Shown: positions 1 to 6,892, counted from the first letter of the stretch. The stretch is 64,000 bases of DNA from Pelagerythrobacter sp041912895 (GCF_041912895.1 NZ_JAYSGI010000002.1:496001-560000); one strand, 5' to 3'. The notes: a model not told the origin generated them from the letters alone. Numbers and translations are program-made.

Positions 1-331
1 CACCGAGGCGAAGGACTTCACCGCGCTCGTCGCCGATTTCGAAAAGGCGGGCGTAGCATTGCTCGGCGTGAGCAAGGATTCGCCGCAGAAGCACCGCAAG
101 TTCATCGCCAAGCACGAATTGAAGGTGCCGCTCGCGACCGATGCGGAAAGCGGCGGCCTGTCCGACGCGCTCGGTGTGTGGGGCGAGAAGACAATGTACG
201 GCAAGACCTTCATGGGCATGATCCGCAGCACCTACCTGATCGACGGAGAGGGCCGGGTCGCGCGGGTCTGGCCCAAGGTGAAGGTCAAGGGCCACGCCGA
301 GGAGGTTCTCGCGGCGGCCCAGGCGCTTTGA
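1..331 (+). CDS. bcp: Thioredoxin-dependent peroxiredoxin, Bcp/PrxQ family (5' truncated by window edge)
   Basis: The last 109 codons of a thiol peroxidase, read from base 2 (TEAKDFTALVADFEKAGV...). Bcp enzymes reduce hydroperoxides in the cytoplasm using thioredoxin. The window starts just after the expected peroxidatic-cysteine motif (usually CTTEAKDF), so the catalytic Cys is not visible. Seen here are LLGVSKDSPQKHRKF, the typical Bcp stretch after the first strand-helix unit, and the IRSTYLID strand followed by an acidic/basic C-terminus. Its TGA stop is overlapped by the TTG start of the next gene, so the two are probably co-translated. Family assignment is firm; the N-terminus cannot be judged. 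Confidence 0.9.
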   Translation, partial: TEAKDFTALVADFEKAGVALLGVSKDSPQKHRKFIAKHELKVPLATDAESGGLSDALGVWGEKTMYGKTFMGMIRSTYLIDGEGRVARVWPKVKVKGHAEEVLAAAQAL

Positions 332-1173
332 ACGGCTCTTCGAGCAAACCCGGCGAATCGGTCGCGGCGGCGATCCGCGCCGCGCTGCTGACGGCGGAGC
401 CGAAGGCCAAGGTCTTCGCCGCGCGCGACGTGGCGCGGCGCTGGCGCATGGGCGAACTGGCGTGGCGGTTCGACGCGGCGATGCCCGAGCGCCCGGCATG
501 GCCTGCGCGGCCCGAACTGCTCGCGCCCGGCCAGATGCCCAAGCGCGGCAAGGCGGGATCGGAGCGCGGGCGCATCGCGCTGTGGCACGCGCTCGCGCAT
601 ATCGAGTTCGTCGCGATCGACCTGGCGCTCGACATGGCCGGGCGCTTCGGCGCGGAGATGGCGCGCGATTTCGTGGATGATTTTCTCTCGGTCGCGGCCG
701 ACGAGGCGATGCATTTCGCGCTGCTCGATCGCAAGCTGGCGAGCCTCGGGAGCTATTACGGCGCGCTTCCGGCGCATGGTGGCTTGTGGGAGGCCGCGCA
801 CGAAACGCGGCACGACGTGCGCGCCCGGCTGGCGGTGGTGCCGATGGTGCTGGAAGCGCGCGGGCTTGATGTCACCCCGGCCACGCGCGACCGGGTGCGC
901 GCGCAAGGGGACGAACACGGCGCGCGAATCCTCCAGCGCATCCTCGAAGATGAGATCAGGCACGTTCGGTTTGGCACGCAACATTTCGTGGAACGGTGCG
1001 AAGCTGCTGGAGATGCGGCGGAGAAAAGCTGGAAAATGCTCGTGAAAAAGCACTTTCGCGGTGCGCTGAAGCCGCCATTCAACGACTCGGCGCGTTCGGC
1101 AGCCGGTTTATCGCGAGAGTTCTACGCCGCGCTTGCCAGCCGGACGGAAGCCCCGTTACCCAACAATCATTGA
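328..1173 (+). CDS. DUF455 family ferritin-like protein
   Basis: A 281-aa helical protein of the ferritin-like DUF455 family. Carboxylate/histidine motifs suited to a di-metal site are spread as in ferritin-like folds: HIEFVAID near residue 91, DEAMHF near 125 and EDEIRHVRFG near 207. The family's reaction is not known to me; a metal-dependent oxidase or hydroxylase role is inference. The start is taken as TTG at 328 because it overlaps the upstream peroxiredoxin stop (TTGA) and matches the usual family length. An upstream in-frame ATG would lie deep inside bcp. Pairing with a peroxidase suggests, weakly, a link to oxidative metabolism. Confidence 0.8.
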   Translation: MNGSSSKPGESVAAAIRAALLTAEPKAKVFAARDVARRWRMGELAWRFDAAMPERPAWPARPELLAPGQMPKRGKAGSERGRIALWHALAHIEFVAIDLALDMAGRFGAEMARDFVDDFLSVAADEAMHFALLDRKLASLGSYYGALPAHGGLWEAAHETRHDVRARLAVVPMVLEARGLDVTPATRDRVRAQGDEHGARILQRILEDEIRHVRFGTQHFVERCEAAGDAAEKSWKMLVKKHFRGALKPPFNDSARSAAGLSREFYAALASRTEAPLPNNH

Positions 1174-1281
1174 GACGGCGGGGGGTTCCGCAATCTCGCA
1201 TTAAATCATCGCGCCGGCCGATTTCGCCGGTGCGCCAGGGATCGCTGCGGTCTTCGGGGCCGCGAACGAGAGGACGGGATC

Positions 1282-1992
1282 TTGGTCGCAACTTCATTCA
1301 CCGTGCGGATCACCAAAGCCGCTGCCGCCGCCGGCGCCGCGGTTTTGGCCATCGCCGCAACGCCCGCCATCGCGAACTCCAGCGCCGCCGCGGCCGCCGA
1401 CATGACGGCGCCGGTGCAGGAAGCGCAGGCGGGTTCGACGATCGGCGGCGACGCGCAGTTCCGCGAGCTGTTCGCCAGCTGGCGCACGCTGGACGGCGCG
1501 CGTTCGGAACAGCCGGTCGCCGTCGCCACCGGCATCGCCATCCCCTCGCGCATGCCGCTCGAAGGCGCGCGGATGACGAGCGACTACGGCATGCGTACGC
1601 ATCCGGTGCTCGGCGGGCGCCGCGCGCACACGGGCATCGACCTCGCCGCGCCGACCGGCACCCCGGTCTACGCCACGGCCGACGGCCTCGTCAGCCGCGC
1701 AGACCGGTTCAGCAGCTACGGCCTGTTCATTTCGATCGAACACGGTGCCAATCTCCAGACCCGCTTCGCGCACCTGTCGAAGCTTGCGGTCGCCGACGGC
1801 CAGCGGGTCAAGAAGGGCGATCTGATCGGTTACGTCGGTTCGACCGGCCGCTCGACCGGGCCGCACCTGCATTACGAAGTCCGCGTCGACGGCGAGGCGG
1901 TCAACCCGATCCCCTACATGGTCGAAAGCGATGCCCAGCAGGCTTTCGCGATGGCGACCGGCGAAGGCGGCATGGGCGGCGGCGAAGAGTAA
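1282..1992 (+). CDS. M23 family metallopeptidase (LytM-type peptidoglycan endopeptidase)
   Basis: A 236-aa exported protein with an Ala-rich signal segment (about residues 10-35) followed by a LytM/M23 domain. Zinc and catalytic residues are visible: HTGIDLAAP near residue 116 (HxxxD), FAHLS, and GPHLHYEVR near 195 (HxH). All three motifs are intact, so it is likely an active peptidoglycan endopeptidase in the periplasm, unlike degenerate EnvC-type activators. The start is TTG at 1282, preceded by a purine-rich GAGAGGACGG. A strong intrinsic terminator follows, so it appears monocistronic. The C-terminal Gly/Glu tail has no assigned function. Confidence 0.88.
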   Translation: MVATSFTVRITKAAAAAGAAVLAIAATPAIANSSAAAAADMTAPVQEAQAGSTIGGDAQFRELFASWRTLDGARSEQPVAVATGIAIPSRMPLEGARMTSDYGMRTHPVLGGRRAHTGIDLAAPTGTPVYATADGLVSRADRFSSYGLFISIEHGANLQTRFAHLSKLAVADGQRVKKGDLIGYVGSTGRSTGPHLHYEVRVDGEAVNPIPYMVESDAQQAFAMATGEGGMGGGEE

Positions 1993-2044
1993 GGTTTCAC
2001 GCCTCGCTTCGGCGGGGCAGGCATTGGAGAGGATGCCTGACAAG

Positions 2045-2075
2045 AGGCGGCGGGAACGATCCCGCCGCCTTTTTT
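2045..2075 (+). terminator. Intrinsic terminator after the M23 peptidase gene
   Basis: A perfect 11-bp stem (AGGCGGCGGGA / TCCCGCCGCCT), a 4-nt loop and six T residues, 53 nt after the stop codon of the M23 gene. Confidence 0.92.
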
Positions 2076-2153
2076 CTTGCCGCATCGAATCGCGCAGGTA
2101 GGTTTCGAACCACAACGAGATGCCCGAACGGCGCCGTATGTGGAGAGAGGCCG

Positions 2154-3686
2154 ATGCACCCGATTACCCACGCCGCCGCGCGCCCCGACCGCCCCGCGAT
2201 CGTAATGGCGGGTTCGGGCGAGACGGTGACTTATGCCGAACTCGACCACGCCGCCAACCGCTTCGCGCACCTGCTGCGGGCGCATGGCCTCGCGCATGGC
2301 GATGCCTTCGCGCTGCTGATGGAGAACAACGCGCTCTATCTCCAGCTCGTCTGGGGATCGCAGCGCGCGGGCACGATGCTGGTGCCCGTCTCCACCCGGC
2401 TGACCGCGCCCGAGATCGGCTATATCCTGCAGGACAGCGGGGCGAAGCTGCTAGTGACCTCGGCCAAGTTCGCCGACGTGATCGAGGGTGTCCGCCGCGA
2501 ATGCCCGGACCTGCCGACGCTGGTGCTGGGCGGGGAAGACGGCGACGACCTCGCCGCCGCGCTGGCCGCGCAGCCCGCCACGCCGCGTGCCGACCAGCAC
2601 CCCGGCCTCGTGATGCTCTATTCCTCGGGGACGACCGGCCGGCCCAAGGGCATCCGTCCGCCGCCGCCCGCGACGGCCGACGTGCTCGCGCCCAACGCGC
2701 TGGTCGCGCTCGCCACGATGGGGGCGGGGATGCCGGCGGACGGCGAGATGGTCTACCTGTCGCCCGCGCCGCTCTATCATGCCGCGCCGATCGGCTGGTG
2801 CTGCACCGTCCACCGGCTGGGCGGGACGGTGGTGGTGATGGAGGCGTTCGATCCCGAGGCCGCGCTCGCCGCGATCGAGCGCTATCACGTCACCGACAGT
2901 CAGTGGGTGCCGACCCATTTCGTGCGCATGCTCAAGCTCGACCCCGCGGTTCGCGGCCGCCACGATCTCTCCAGCCACCGGCGCGCGATCCACGCCGCCG
3001 CGCCGTGCCCGGTGGCGGTGAAGGCGGCGATGATCGACTGGTGGGGGCCGATCCTGATCGAATACTACGCCGGGTCCGAGAGCATCGGGATGACGCTGAT
3101 CCGCAGCGACGCCTGGCTCGCGCACCCCGGCTCGGTCGGCCCCGCGATTCACGGCAAGGTCCACGTCTGCGGGCCGGGCGGCGAGGAACTGCCGGCGGGC
3201 GAGGACGGGCTGATCTATTTCGAGAACGACGCGATCCCCAGCTATCACAACGATCCCGCCAAGACCGCCGAGGCGCTGCACCCGCAAGGCTGGATGACGC
3301 TGGGCGACATCGGCCATGTCGACGGCGACGGCTTCCTCTACCTGACCGACCGGCAGAGCCACATGATCATCTCTGGCGGGGTCAACATCTACCCGCAGGA
3401 GATCGAGAACCTGCTCGTCGCGCATCCGGCGGTGATGGATGCCGCGGTGATCGGCGCGCCCGACGCGGACCTTGGCGAACGGGTCGTCGCGGTGATCCAG
3501 CCGGTCGACATGGCTGAGGCGGGCGAGGCACTGGAGGCCGAGCTGCGCGCCTACCTGGCCCCGCAGCTCGCACGGATCAAGCTGCCCCGCCGCTTCGATT
3601 TCCGCCCCGACCTGCCGCGCGAGGCCAACGGCAAGCTCTACAAGCGCGAATTGCGCGACGAATACGCGGCGCGGAGCGAAGGCTGA
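2154..3686 (+). CDS. AMP-binding acyl-CoA synthetase (ANL superfamily)
   Basis: A 510-aa enzyme expected to activate a carboxylic acid to acyl-AMP and then acyl-CoA. The A3 phosphate loop YSSGTTGRPKG is near residue 156, the A8 hinge region GDIGHVDGDGF near 384 with DRQSHMIISGGVNIYP after it, and the catalytic lysine motif NGKLYKREL near 493. All core motifs are intact. The ATG at 2154 is chosen because GGAGAGAGG ends 3 nt before it and the protein then begins with the family's usual N-terminus; reading further upstream would run through the M23 gene region. Substrate cannot be told from sequence. It resembles fatty or aryl acyl-CoA ligases near beta-oxidation genes, but no such neighbours are present. 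Confidence 0.9.
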   Translation: MHPITHAAARPDRPAIVMAGSGETVTYAELDHAANRFAHLLRAHGLAHGDAFALLMENNALYLQLVWGSQRAGTMLVPVSTRLTAPEIGYILQDSGAKLLVTSAKFADVIEGVRRECPDLPTLVLGGEDGDDLAAALAAQPATPRADQHPGLVMLYSSGTTGRPKGIRPPPPATADVLAPNALVALATMGAGMPADGEMVYLSPAPLYHAAPIGWCCTVHRLGGTVVVMEAFDPEAALAAIERYHVTDSQWVPTHFVRMLKLDPAVRGRHDLSSHRRAIHAAAPCPVAVKAAMIDWWGPILIEYYAGSESIGMTLIRSDAWLAHPGSVGPAIHGKVHVCGPGGEELPAGEDGLIYFENDAIPSYHNDPAKTAEALHPQGWMTLGDIGHVDGDGFLYLTDRQSHMIISGGVNIYPQEIENLLVAHPAVMDAAVIGAPDADLGERVVAVIQPVDMAEAGEALEAELRAYLAPQLARIKLPRRFDFRPDLPREANGKLYKRELRDEYAARSEG

Positions 3687-4013
3687 CGCCGTCCGATTCG
3701 GCCATGCTCGCCGTGCCTGAGCGGGAGACATGGACCGCATGTTACACAGTCCAGGGCAAAGAATGTCGCCTTGCGCGAAAGGTGTCGCTTTGTGGGGGCG
3801 AAGCGTCGCCTTGGCCCGCCAAAGCGTCGCCTTGCGCGCTCCGCGTGTCGCTTTGTGCGCGAGGAACGCGCTGATGGCGTTGCGCCCGCCCTCCGATCTC
3901 GACCTTTGAAAGAGCCGGCCACTCGTTAGCAGGGGCAAGGGGATGTAGGAAAATCGTTTGTGTTCACCGGGCGCGCCGGGCGATAGGTGCGGATCAGAGG
4001 GGGACTGCACCGC
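3687..4013. other. Gene-free stretch containing a 21-bp repeat array
   Basis: No convincing gene. Its main content is the five-copy GTCGCYTTG array (3765-3862, listed separately). The remainder is of ordinary composition and shows no clear terminator for the acyl-CoA synthetase gene. Frames open across it on the minus strand are products of the repeats. Confidence 0.6.
3765..3862 (+). repeat. Five-copy phased repeat, core GTCGC(C/T)TTG, 19-21 bp period
   Basis: The core GTCGCCTTG or GTCGCTTTG starts at 3765, 3784, 3805, 3826 and 3847, giving spacings of 19, 21, 21 and 21 bp. The bases between cores vary, which is typical of an iteron or operator array rather than a recent tandem duplication. 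A 21-bp step puts every core on the same helix face. Read on the minus strand it would encode Lys-Ala-Thr every seven residues, probably by chance. It lies 150 bp before the methyltransferase stub and about 220 bp before the mobile element. Function unknown. Confidence 0.75.
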
Positions 4014-4133
4014 ATGCGTTTGGGTTTCGACGAGATTGCGCGCCGCGCCAAGGCGTTCAGCGAGGAGTGGAAGGACGCCCATTACGAACCTCGATTATCC
4101 CCGAGTTGCATGTATGCGCATTTTTGCCTTTAG
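4014..4133 (+). pseudogene. N-terminal stub of an MmeI/type IIL-like class I DNA methyltransferase
   Basis: ATG at 4014 opens a 39-codon frame whose first 25 residues (MRLGFDEIARRAKAFSEE, then WKDAHYE) match in style the N-terminus of large class I SAM-dependent DNA methyltransferases of the MmeI/type IIL group, which usually run on as ETQSFYxxFFxxFG. Here similarity stops at the Glu codon (4086-4088), exactly where the left inverted repeat of the mobile element begins, and the frame ends at TAG 4131-4133. The matching C-terminus lies at 6436-6810. Recognition is from memory of the family, without a search. Confidence 0.75.
4086..4114 (+). repeat. Left terminal inverted repeat of the IS1595-type element
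   Basis: Contains GAACC (4086-4090), TTATCCCC (4095-4102) and GCATGTA (4108-4114). The same blocks occur in inverse orientation at 6407-6434. Downstream similarity continues weakly to GGCATG on both sides. Confidence 0.65.
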
Positions 4134-4175
4134 GAGGCATGTTCACTAGACGTTCCAAACCTTCCACATGGTAGT

Positions 4176-4225
4176 GTTTGCGGAATAATGCGGCTGAGTT
4201 GACTCTTTCCGCAAACAGCTATACC
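4176..4225 (+). promoter_or_regulatory. Promoter with flanking 10-bp inverted repeat, upstream of the 279-aa passenger gene
   Basis: GTTTGCGGAA (4176-4185) and TTCCGCAAAC (4207-4216) form a perfect 10-bp inverted repeat whose half-site centres are 31 bp apart, about three helical turns. Between and over the right arm lies TTGACT (4199-4204), then TATACC (4220-4225) with a 15-bp spacer, a plausible though tight sigma-70 promoter. This suggests an operator that could block the promoter. The binding protein is unknown; the downstream gene itself is a candidate. Confidence 0.5.
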
Positions 4226-4259
4226 GCTCTCGCCTACATCACAGGCGGGAGGTTCCCTC

Positions 4260-5099
4260 ATGTCAGGCGAAACGGTTCAGTTCGAGAGTGCAGCGGCTCA
4301 GCCCAAGGAGGCTGAGAAGCGCCAGATGTCGACGATTGCGTTCCCCTACCTGGACCTGGACACCGCGATCGAGGTGGCTCACGCGATGTATAAGACGCGC
4401 GGGCATAGTGCCATGGAGGCGCATGAGCTGGCCGCGACCATGGATCAGACCTTGAGTGGAGCGTTCCGACTTAAGACTGGCACTGCGCGGATTTTCGGAC
4501 TCACTGAAAAGGAGGGCCGGGATGCAAACCGGCTCAGCGACATTGGCCTCCGCATTATCGAGCCCGACACTGAGCATCAGGCGCGGTCTGAAGCGTTCCT
4601 GTCAGTGCCGCTCTACGAAGCGATTTACGAGAACTACAAAGGCCAGCGCCTTCCCCCGCCCAAAGCCCTTGAGCGTGAGATGGAGCGGCTTGGCGTCTCT
4701 AACAAGCAGACTGACAAGGCACGACAAGCATTCGAGCGCTCAGCCCGTCAAGCAGGGTTCTTTGCTAAGGGCGAGGATCGGTTGGTCAAGCCGCACTTCG
4801 ATGGTGTTCCGGGGGACCATGGCGAGCAAGTGAAGGTCGTTCCTCCGGAAGGCCTTGAAGGCGGCGGCGGGCGCATTGGCGGCTCTGGTGGGGGGGGCGG
4901 CGGCGGGAAGGTCTATCATCCACTGATCGAGGGCATGCTTGAAACCTTGCCAGCGGTCGGTGAGCCGTGGTCGCTCGAAGAGCGAAAGGCGTGGCTCACC
5001 ATGGCGGAATCCATTTTCGCGATGATCTATCAGAAGGCGGGCGACGTTAAGCGCCCGGCCGACGCCGACAGTGAACACGAAAACGGCCGCACCGGTTAA
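4260..5099 (+). CDS. Uncharacterised protein, passenger of the mobile element
   Basis: A 279-aa cytoplasmic protein with ATG at 4260 and a good ribosome site (GGGAGG, 7 nt upstream). It has two recognisable blocks: residues about 25-75 (FPYLDLDTAIEVAHAMYK...), helical with a winged-helix feel, and about 115-165 (AFLSVPLYEAIYENYKG, LGVSNKQTDKARQAFERS, QAGFF). The overall pattern recalls DUF5343-like proteins with repeated winged-helix units, but this is a tentative resemblance. A Gly-rich linker (near residues 205-220) separates a C-terminal helix pair. GC and codon use are lower than in the core genes, in keeping with transfer. DNA binding or a defence role is speculation. Confidence 0.7.
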   Translation: MSGETVQFESAAAQPKEAEKRQMSTIAFPYLDLDTAIEVAHAMYKTRGHSAMEAHELAATMDQTLSGAFRLKTGTARIFGLTEKEGRDANRLSDIGLRIIEPDTEHQARSEAFLSVPLYEAIYENYKGQRLPPPKALEREMERLGVSNKQTDKARQAFERSARQAGFFAKGEDRLVKPHFDGVPGDHGEQVKVVPPEGLEGGGGRIGGSGGGGGGGKVYHPLIEGMLETLPAVGEPWSLEERKAWLTMAESIFAMIYQKAGDVKRPADADSEHENGRTG

Positions 5100-5111
5100 G
5101 ATGCGGCCGTT
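5082..5111 (+). terminator. Stem-loop at the end of the 279-aa gene
   Basis: A perfect 10-bp stem AACGGCCGCA / TGCGGCCGTT with a 10-nt loop, overlapping the TAA stop at 5097-5099. There is no real T-tract (CGAAATAAT follows), so terminator activity is uncertain. Confidence 0.5.
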
Positions 5112-5188
5112 CGAAATAATCCACGCCCAGCGCGCCAAATCCTTGGCCGGAAACGCGCTGGTTGCCCTTGGAGGAAAGGAGGTGCGCC

Positions 5189-5215
5189 ATGTGGTCCATA
5201 GCCCGGACATTATAG
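5189..5215 (+). CDS. Possible 8-codon leader ORF with a perfect Shine-Dalgarno sequence
   Basis: ATG at 5189 encodes MWSIARTL and stops at TAG. It is preceded by GAAAGGAGGTG (5174-5184), which pairs over 11 nt with the 3' end of 16S rRNA, 4 nt before the ATG. So strong a site in front of so short a frame is unusual. It could be a translated leader, a toxic mini-peptide or chance. Nothing else in 5112-5363 looks coding. Confidence that it is translated and useful is low. Confidence 0.25.
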   Translation: MWSIARTL

Positions 5216-5363
5216 GGTGACGCCTTCCGGCGATCCCCATCCTGCCCCCTTCCACAAGGGGTAAGAGCGACGGCGCGCTTCCAGTCCAACCGGGGGTGCG
5301 TCGTCGGTGCGTTTTGCTATGTGATAACGATGCCATAGTCAAGAATCTTGCACTGGAATCAGG

Positions 5364-5549
5364 ATGTTAACCTTATCGGAAGCGCTGGAAAATGGGCGTT
5401 TACAAGACTTTATCGACCAAGCCGAGGCCGATGGCATCGGCCCCGCCGATCGTCCTAAATTCGAGGCCTTAGTCGGGACGCTTACGGCGCCCCAACCAGA
5501 AGGTCGAACATCCCGTTCACCCGATGCCGGTTCGAAGCGCGGAAAGTGA
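5364..5549 (+). CDS. Small conserved-looking protein antisense to the transposase tail
   Basis: A 61-aa soluble protein beginning MLTLSEALENGRLQDFI and ending with a polar PQPEGRTSRSPDAG tail. I have an impression of similar short proteins in sphingomonads and rhizobia but cannot name a family. ATG at 5364 has a weak AGG just upstream. The last 68 nt are antisense to the C-terminal codons of the IS1595 transposase (stop at 5482-5484), so gene and transposase converge and overlap. This suggests a stable part of the element, or a host gene reached by the insertion. Function unknown. Confidence 0.55.
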   Translation: MLTLSEALENGRLQDFIDQAEADGIGPADRPKFEALVGTLTAPQPEGRTSRSPDAGSKRGK

Positions 5550-6382
5550 ACTCGTCGATATAGCGCTGCATGTGCTTGGCGCTGATCTGGACGTGGGTTG
5601 ACCGCACCTACGCCTTGAACAGCTTCTAGAAGCCCTCGACCGTGTTGACGTGGAAGGTTTCACCCTCGCGATAATCGTAAAACGCATATTCCTTCGCGCC
5701 GTGCTTCACGCGGCCATGCTTGTAGCCGTCGCCGGTCAGTAAGCCGTAGCTGTAGAGTTCGTCAGTCGCGACGGTCGCGCCGGGCTCCACGTTCGCCAGC
5801 ACAACCCCGCGCAGCGTGTCCTTCTTGACGTTGGGGATGACAACCGCCTTCCTCCGGCCATCGCGCTCGGCAAGGCCCATAATGATGGTCTTGCCCGGCG
5901 CGCCGCGACCACGCTTCCCGCCCGACCGGCGACCGCCGACATAGGCTTCGTCGCGTTCAATATGGCCAGTCAGGAGCACGTCGAAGCCCTGCGCCTTGTT
6001 AGTCGCGGATTTGCTGCCCGATGCGATAGGCGGTCTTGTAGGTCACCCCAAGCTGACGCTGGAGTTCCTTGCCACTCACACCGTGGCGCGTCGTGCAGAA
6101 CAGATAGATCGCGTAGAACCACGAAACGAGCGGCGTCCGCGTGTTCTCAAGGATGGTCCCGGCGGTCGGGTTCACATGATGGCCGCAATGGGCGCAAACA
6201 TAGGTGCGGCGCTTTGCCAGCTTGTGATGCGTGGCGTCCTTACCGCACACGTTACATTCAAAGCGCGTGCCGCCAAACCGCACCGTCATGATATGATCGA
6301 GGCAAGCTTCCTCGGTGGGGAAGCGCTGGAAAAACTTGCGAACCGAGAAGTCAGGGCTGGCAGAGGGGCTTTTCTTCGTCAT
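5482..6382 (-). pseudogene. IS1595 family (ISXO2-like) transposase, inactivated
   Basis: Starts at 6382. The N-terminus carries a zinc ribbon (CNVCGKDATHHKL...YVCAHCGHH), then the helical linker ending QLGVTYKTAYRIGQQIRD. One extra base at the TAA (5999-6001) shifts the frame; skipping it gives RDNKAQGFDVLLTGHIERDE, the expected continuation. The catalytic part follows (HIERDEAYVGG, VATDELYSYG, HVNTVEGF). Two in-frame TAG codons (5626-5628, at the usual Trp after VEGF, and 5608-5610) interrupt the tail, which continues through STHVQISAKHMQRYIDEF to TAA at 5482-5484. Three separate lesions make activity very unlikely. Confidence 0.88.
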
Positions 6383-6406
6383 GCCATCTTAAATGGCACA
6401 ATTAGC

Positions 6407-6434
6407 TACATGCGTCAAGGGGATAAGCGGGTTC
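6407..6434 (-). repeat. Right terminal inverted repeat of the IS1595-type element
   Basis: TACATGC (6407-6413), GGGGATAA (6419-6426) and GGTTC (6430-6434) mirror the left end at 4086-4114. It also contains TTGACG on the minus strand, 25-35 bp before the transposase start, a likely -35 box of the transposase promoter. Confidence 0.65.
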
Positions 6435-6435
6435 T

Positions 6436-6810
6436 GAAATTGGCGGACGTTTGAAAACCGACTTTCGATTTTCAAGTGGCCTCGTCTAATTCCCCTGGCC
6501 CGAAGCCACGCCCGCGCAGCGCGAGAAGGTCGAGGAGCTGGCGCAGGCCGTGCTCGACGCGCGCGCGGCGCATCCGACCTCCAGCCTCGCCGATCTCTAC
6601 GATCCCGACACCATGCCCGCCGATCTGCGCAAGGCGCACCGCGCGCTCGATGCCGCGGTCGACCGGCTCTATCGCAAGAAGCCGTTTGACAGCGACCGCG
6701 ACCGGGTGGAGCATCTATTCGGGCTTTACGAGAAGCTGGTGAATCCGCTCGCGGGTGCGGAGCAGGCCAACAAGCGTACCGAGCGCAGAGTTGCGCGGAA
6801 GAGTAAGTAA
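6436..6810 (+). pseudogene. C-terminal remnant of the MmeI/type IIL-like DNA methyltransferase
   Basis: In one frame from 6436 the sequence reads EIGGRLKTDFRFSSGLV, a TAA (6487-6489), then FPWPEATPAQREKVEELA and ADLYDPDTMPADLRKAHRAL up to TAA 6808-6810. The blocks GRLKSDYRYS..VYNxFPWP and LYDPxxMPxxLxKAHxxLDxAVDxxYR are familiar C-terminal landmarks of MmeI-like type IIG/IIL methyltransferases. The TAA stands where Tyr-Asn is usual, which suggests a small deletion. Catalytic and target-recognition domains (about 800 codons) are absent between the two remnants, so no active restriction-modification enzyme is made. Confidence 0.78.
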
Positions 6811-6844
6811 AAGCGATTCGCAGGGGCCGCGCTCGTGGCCGGGA

Positions 6845-6892
6845 CCCCTCCACCACCTTGCGGGTGGTCCCCCTCCCCGGTCCGGGGAGGAT
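6845..6892 (+). repeat. 48-bp double-hairpin intergenic repeat, copy 1
   Basis: CCCCTCCACCAC...GGTGGTCCCCCTCCCC... CCGGGGAGGAT forms two small hairpins. Two related copies, inverted to each other, lie at 42031-42079 and 42125-42173. Such short palindromic elements are common between genes in sphingomonads. This copy sits just after the galU stop codon on its downstream side and could help end the transcript or protect its 3' end. Confidence 0.75.

Larger units (their letters stand above)
4086..6434. mobile_element. IS1595 (ISXO2-like) element with passenger genes, decayed
   Basis: Bounded by imperfect inverted repeats: left 4086-4114 and right 6407-6434 share GAACC, TTATCCCC and, five bases further in, GCATGTA, in the same order and nearly the same spacing when the right end is read inward. 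Inside are a broken IS1595-type transposase (5482-6382, minus strand), an intact 279-aa gene (4260-5099), and a 61-aa gene (5364-5549) whose 3' end overlaps the transposase tail in antisense. GC is visibly lower than in the surroundings. IS1595 elements are known to carry passenger genes and to make 8-bp target duplications; I see none here, in keeping with loss of the target's middle. Both flanks are parts of one methyltransferase gene. Confidence 0.72.

Noticed and set aside
3765..3862. CRISPR array
   Set aside because: Repeat cores are only 9 bp with 10-12 bp between; there are no cas genes; the spacing is far too short.
3638..4082. Minus-strand frames across the repeat array encoding a Lys-Ala-Thr heptad repeat
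   Set aside because: The repeat arises from the phased GTCGCYTTG cores; no start, ribosome site or flanking protein pattern supports a gene.
5126..5342. Overlapping frames in the passenger region on both strands
   Set aside because: No family resemblance, and atypical amino-acid content; kept as noncoding except the 8-codon leader.
5962..6454. Plus-strand frames antisense to the transposase
   Set aside because: They mirror the transposase codons and have no independent signals.
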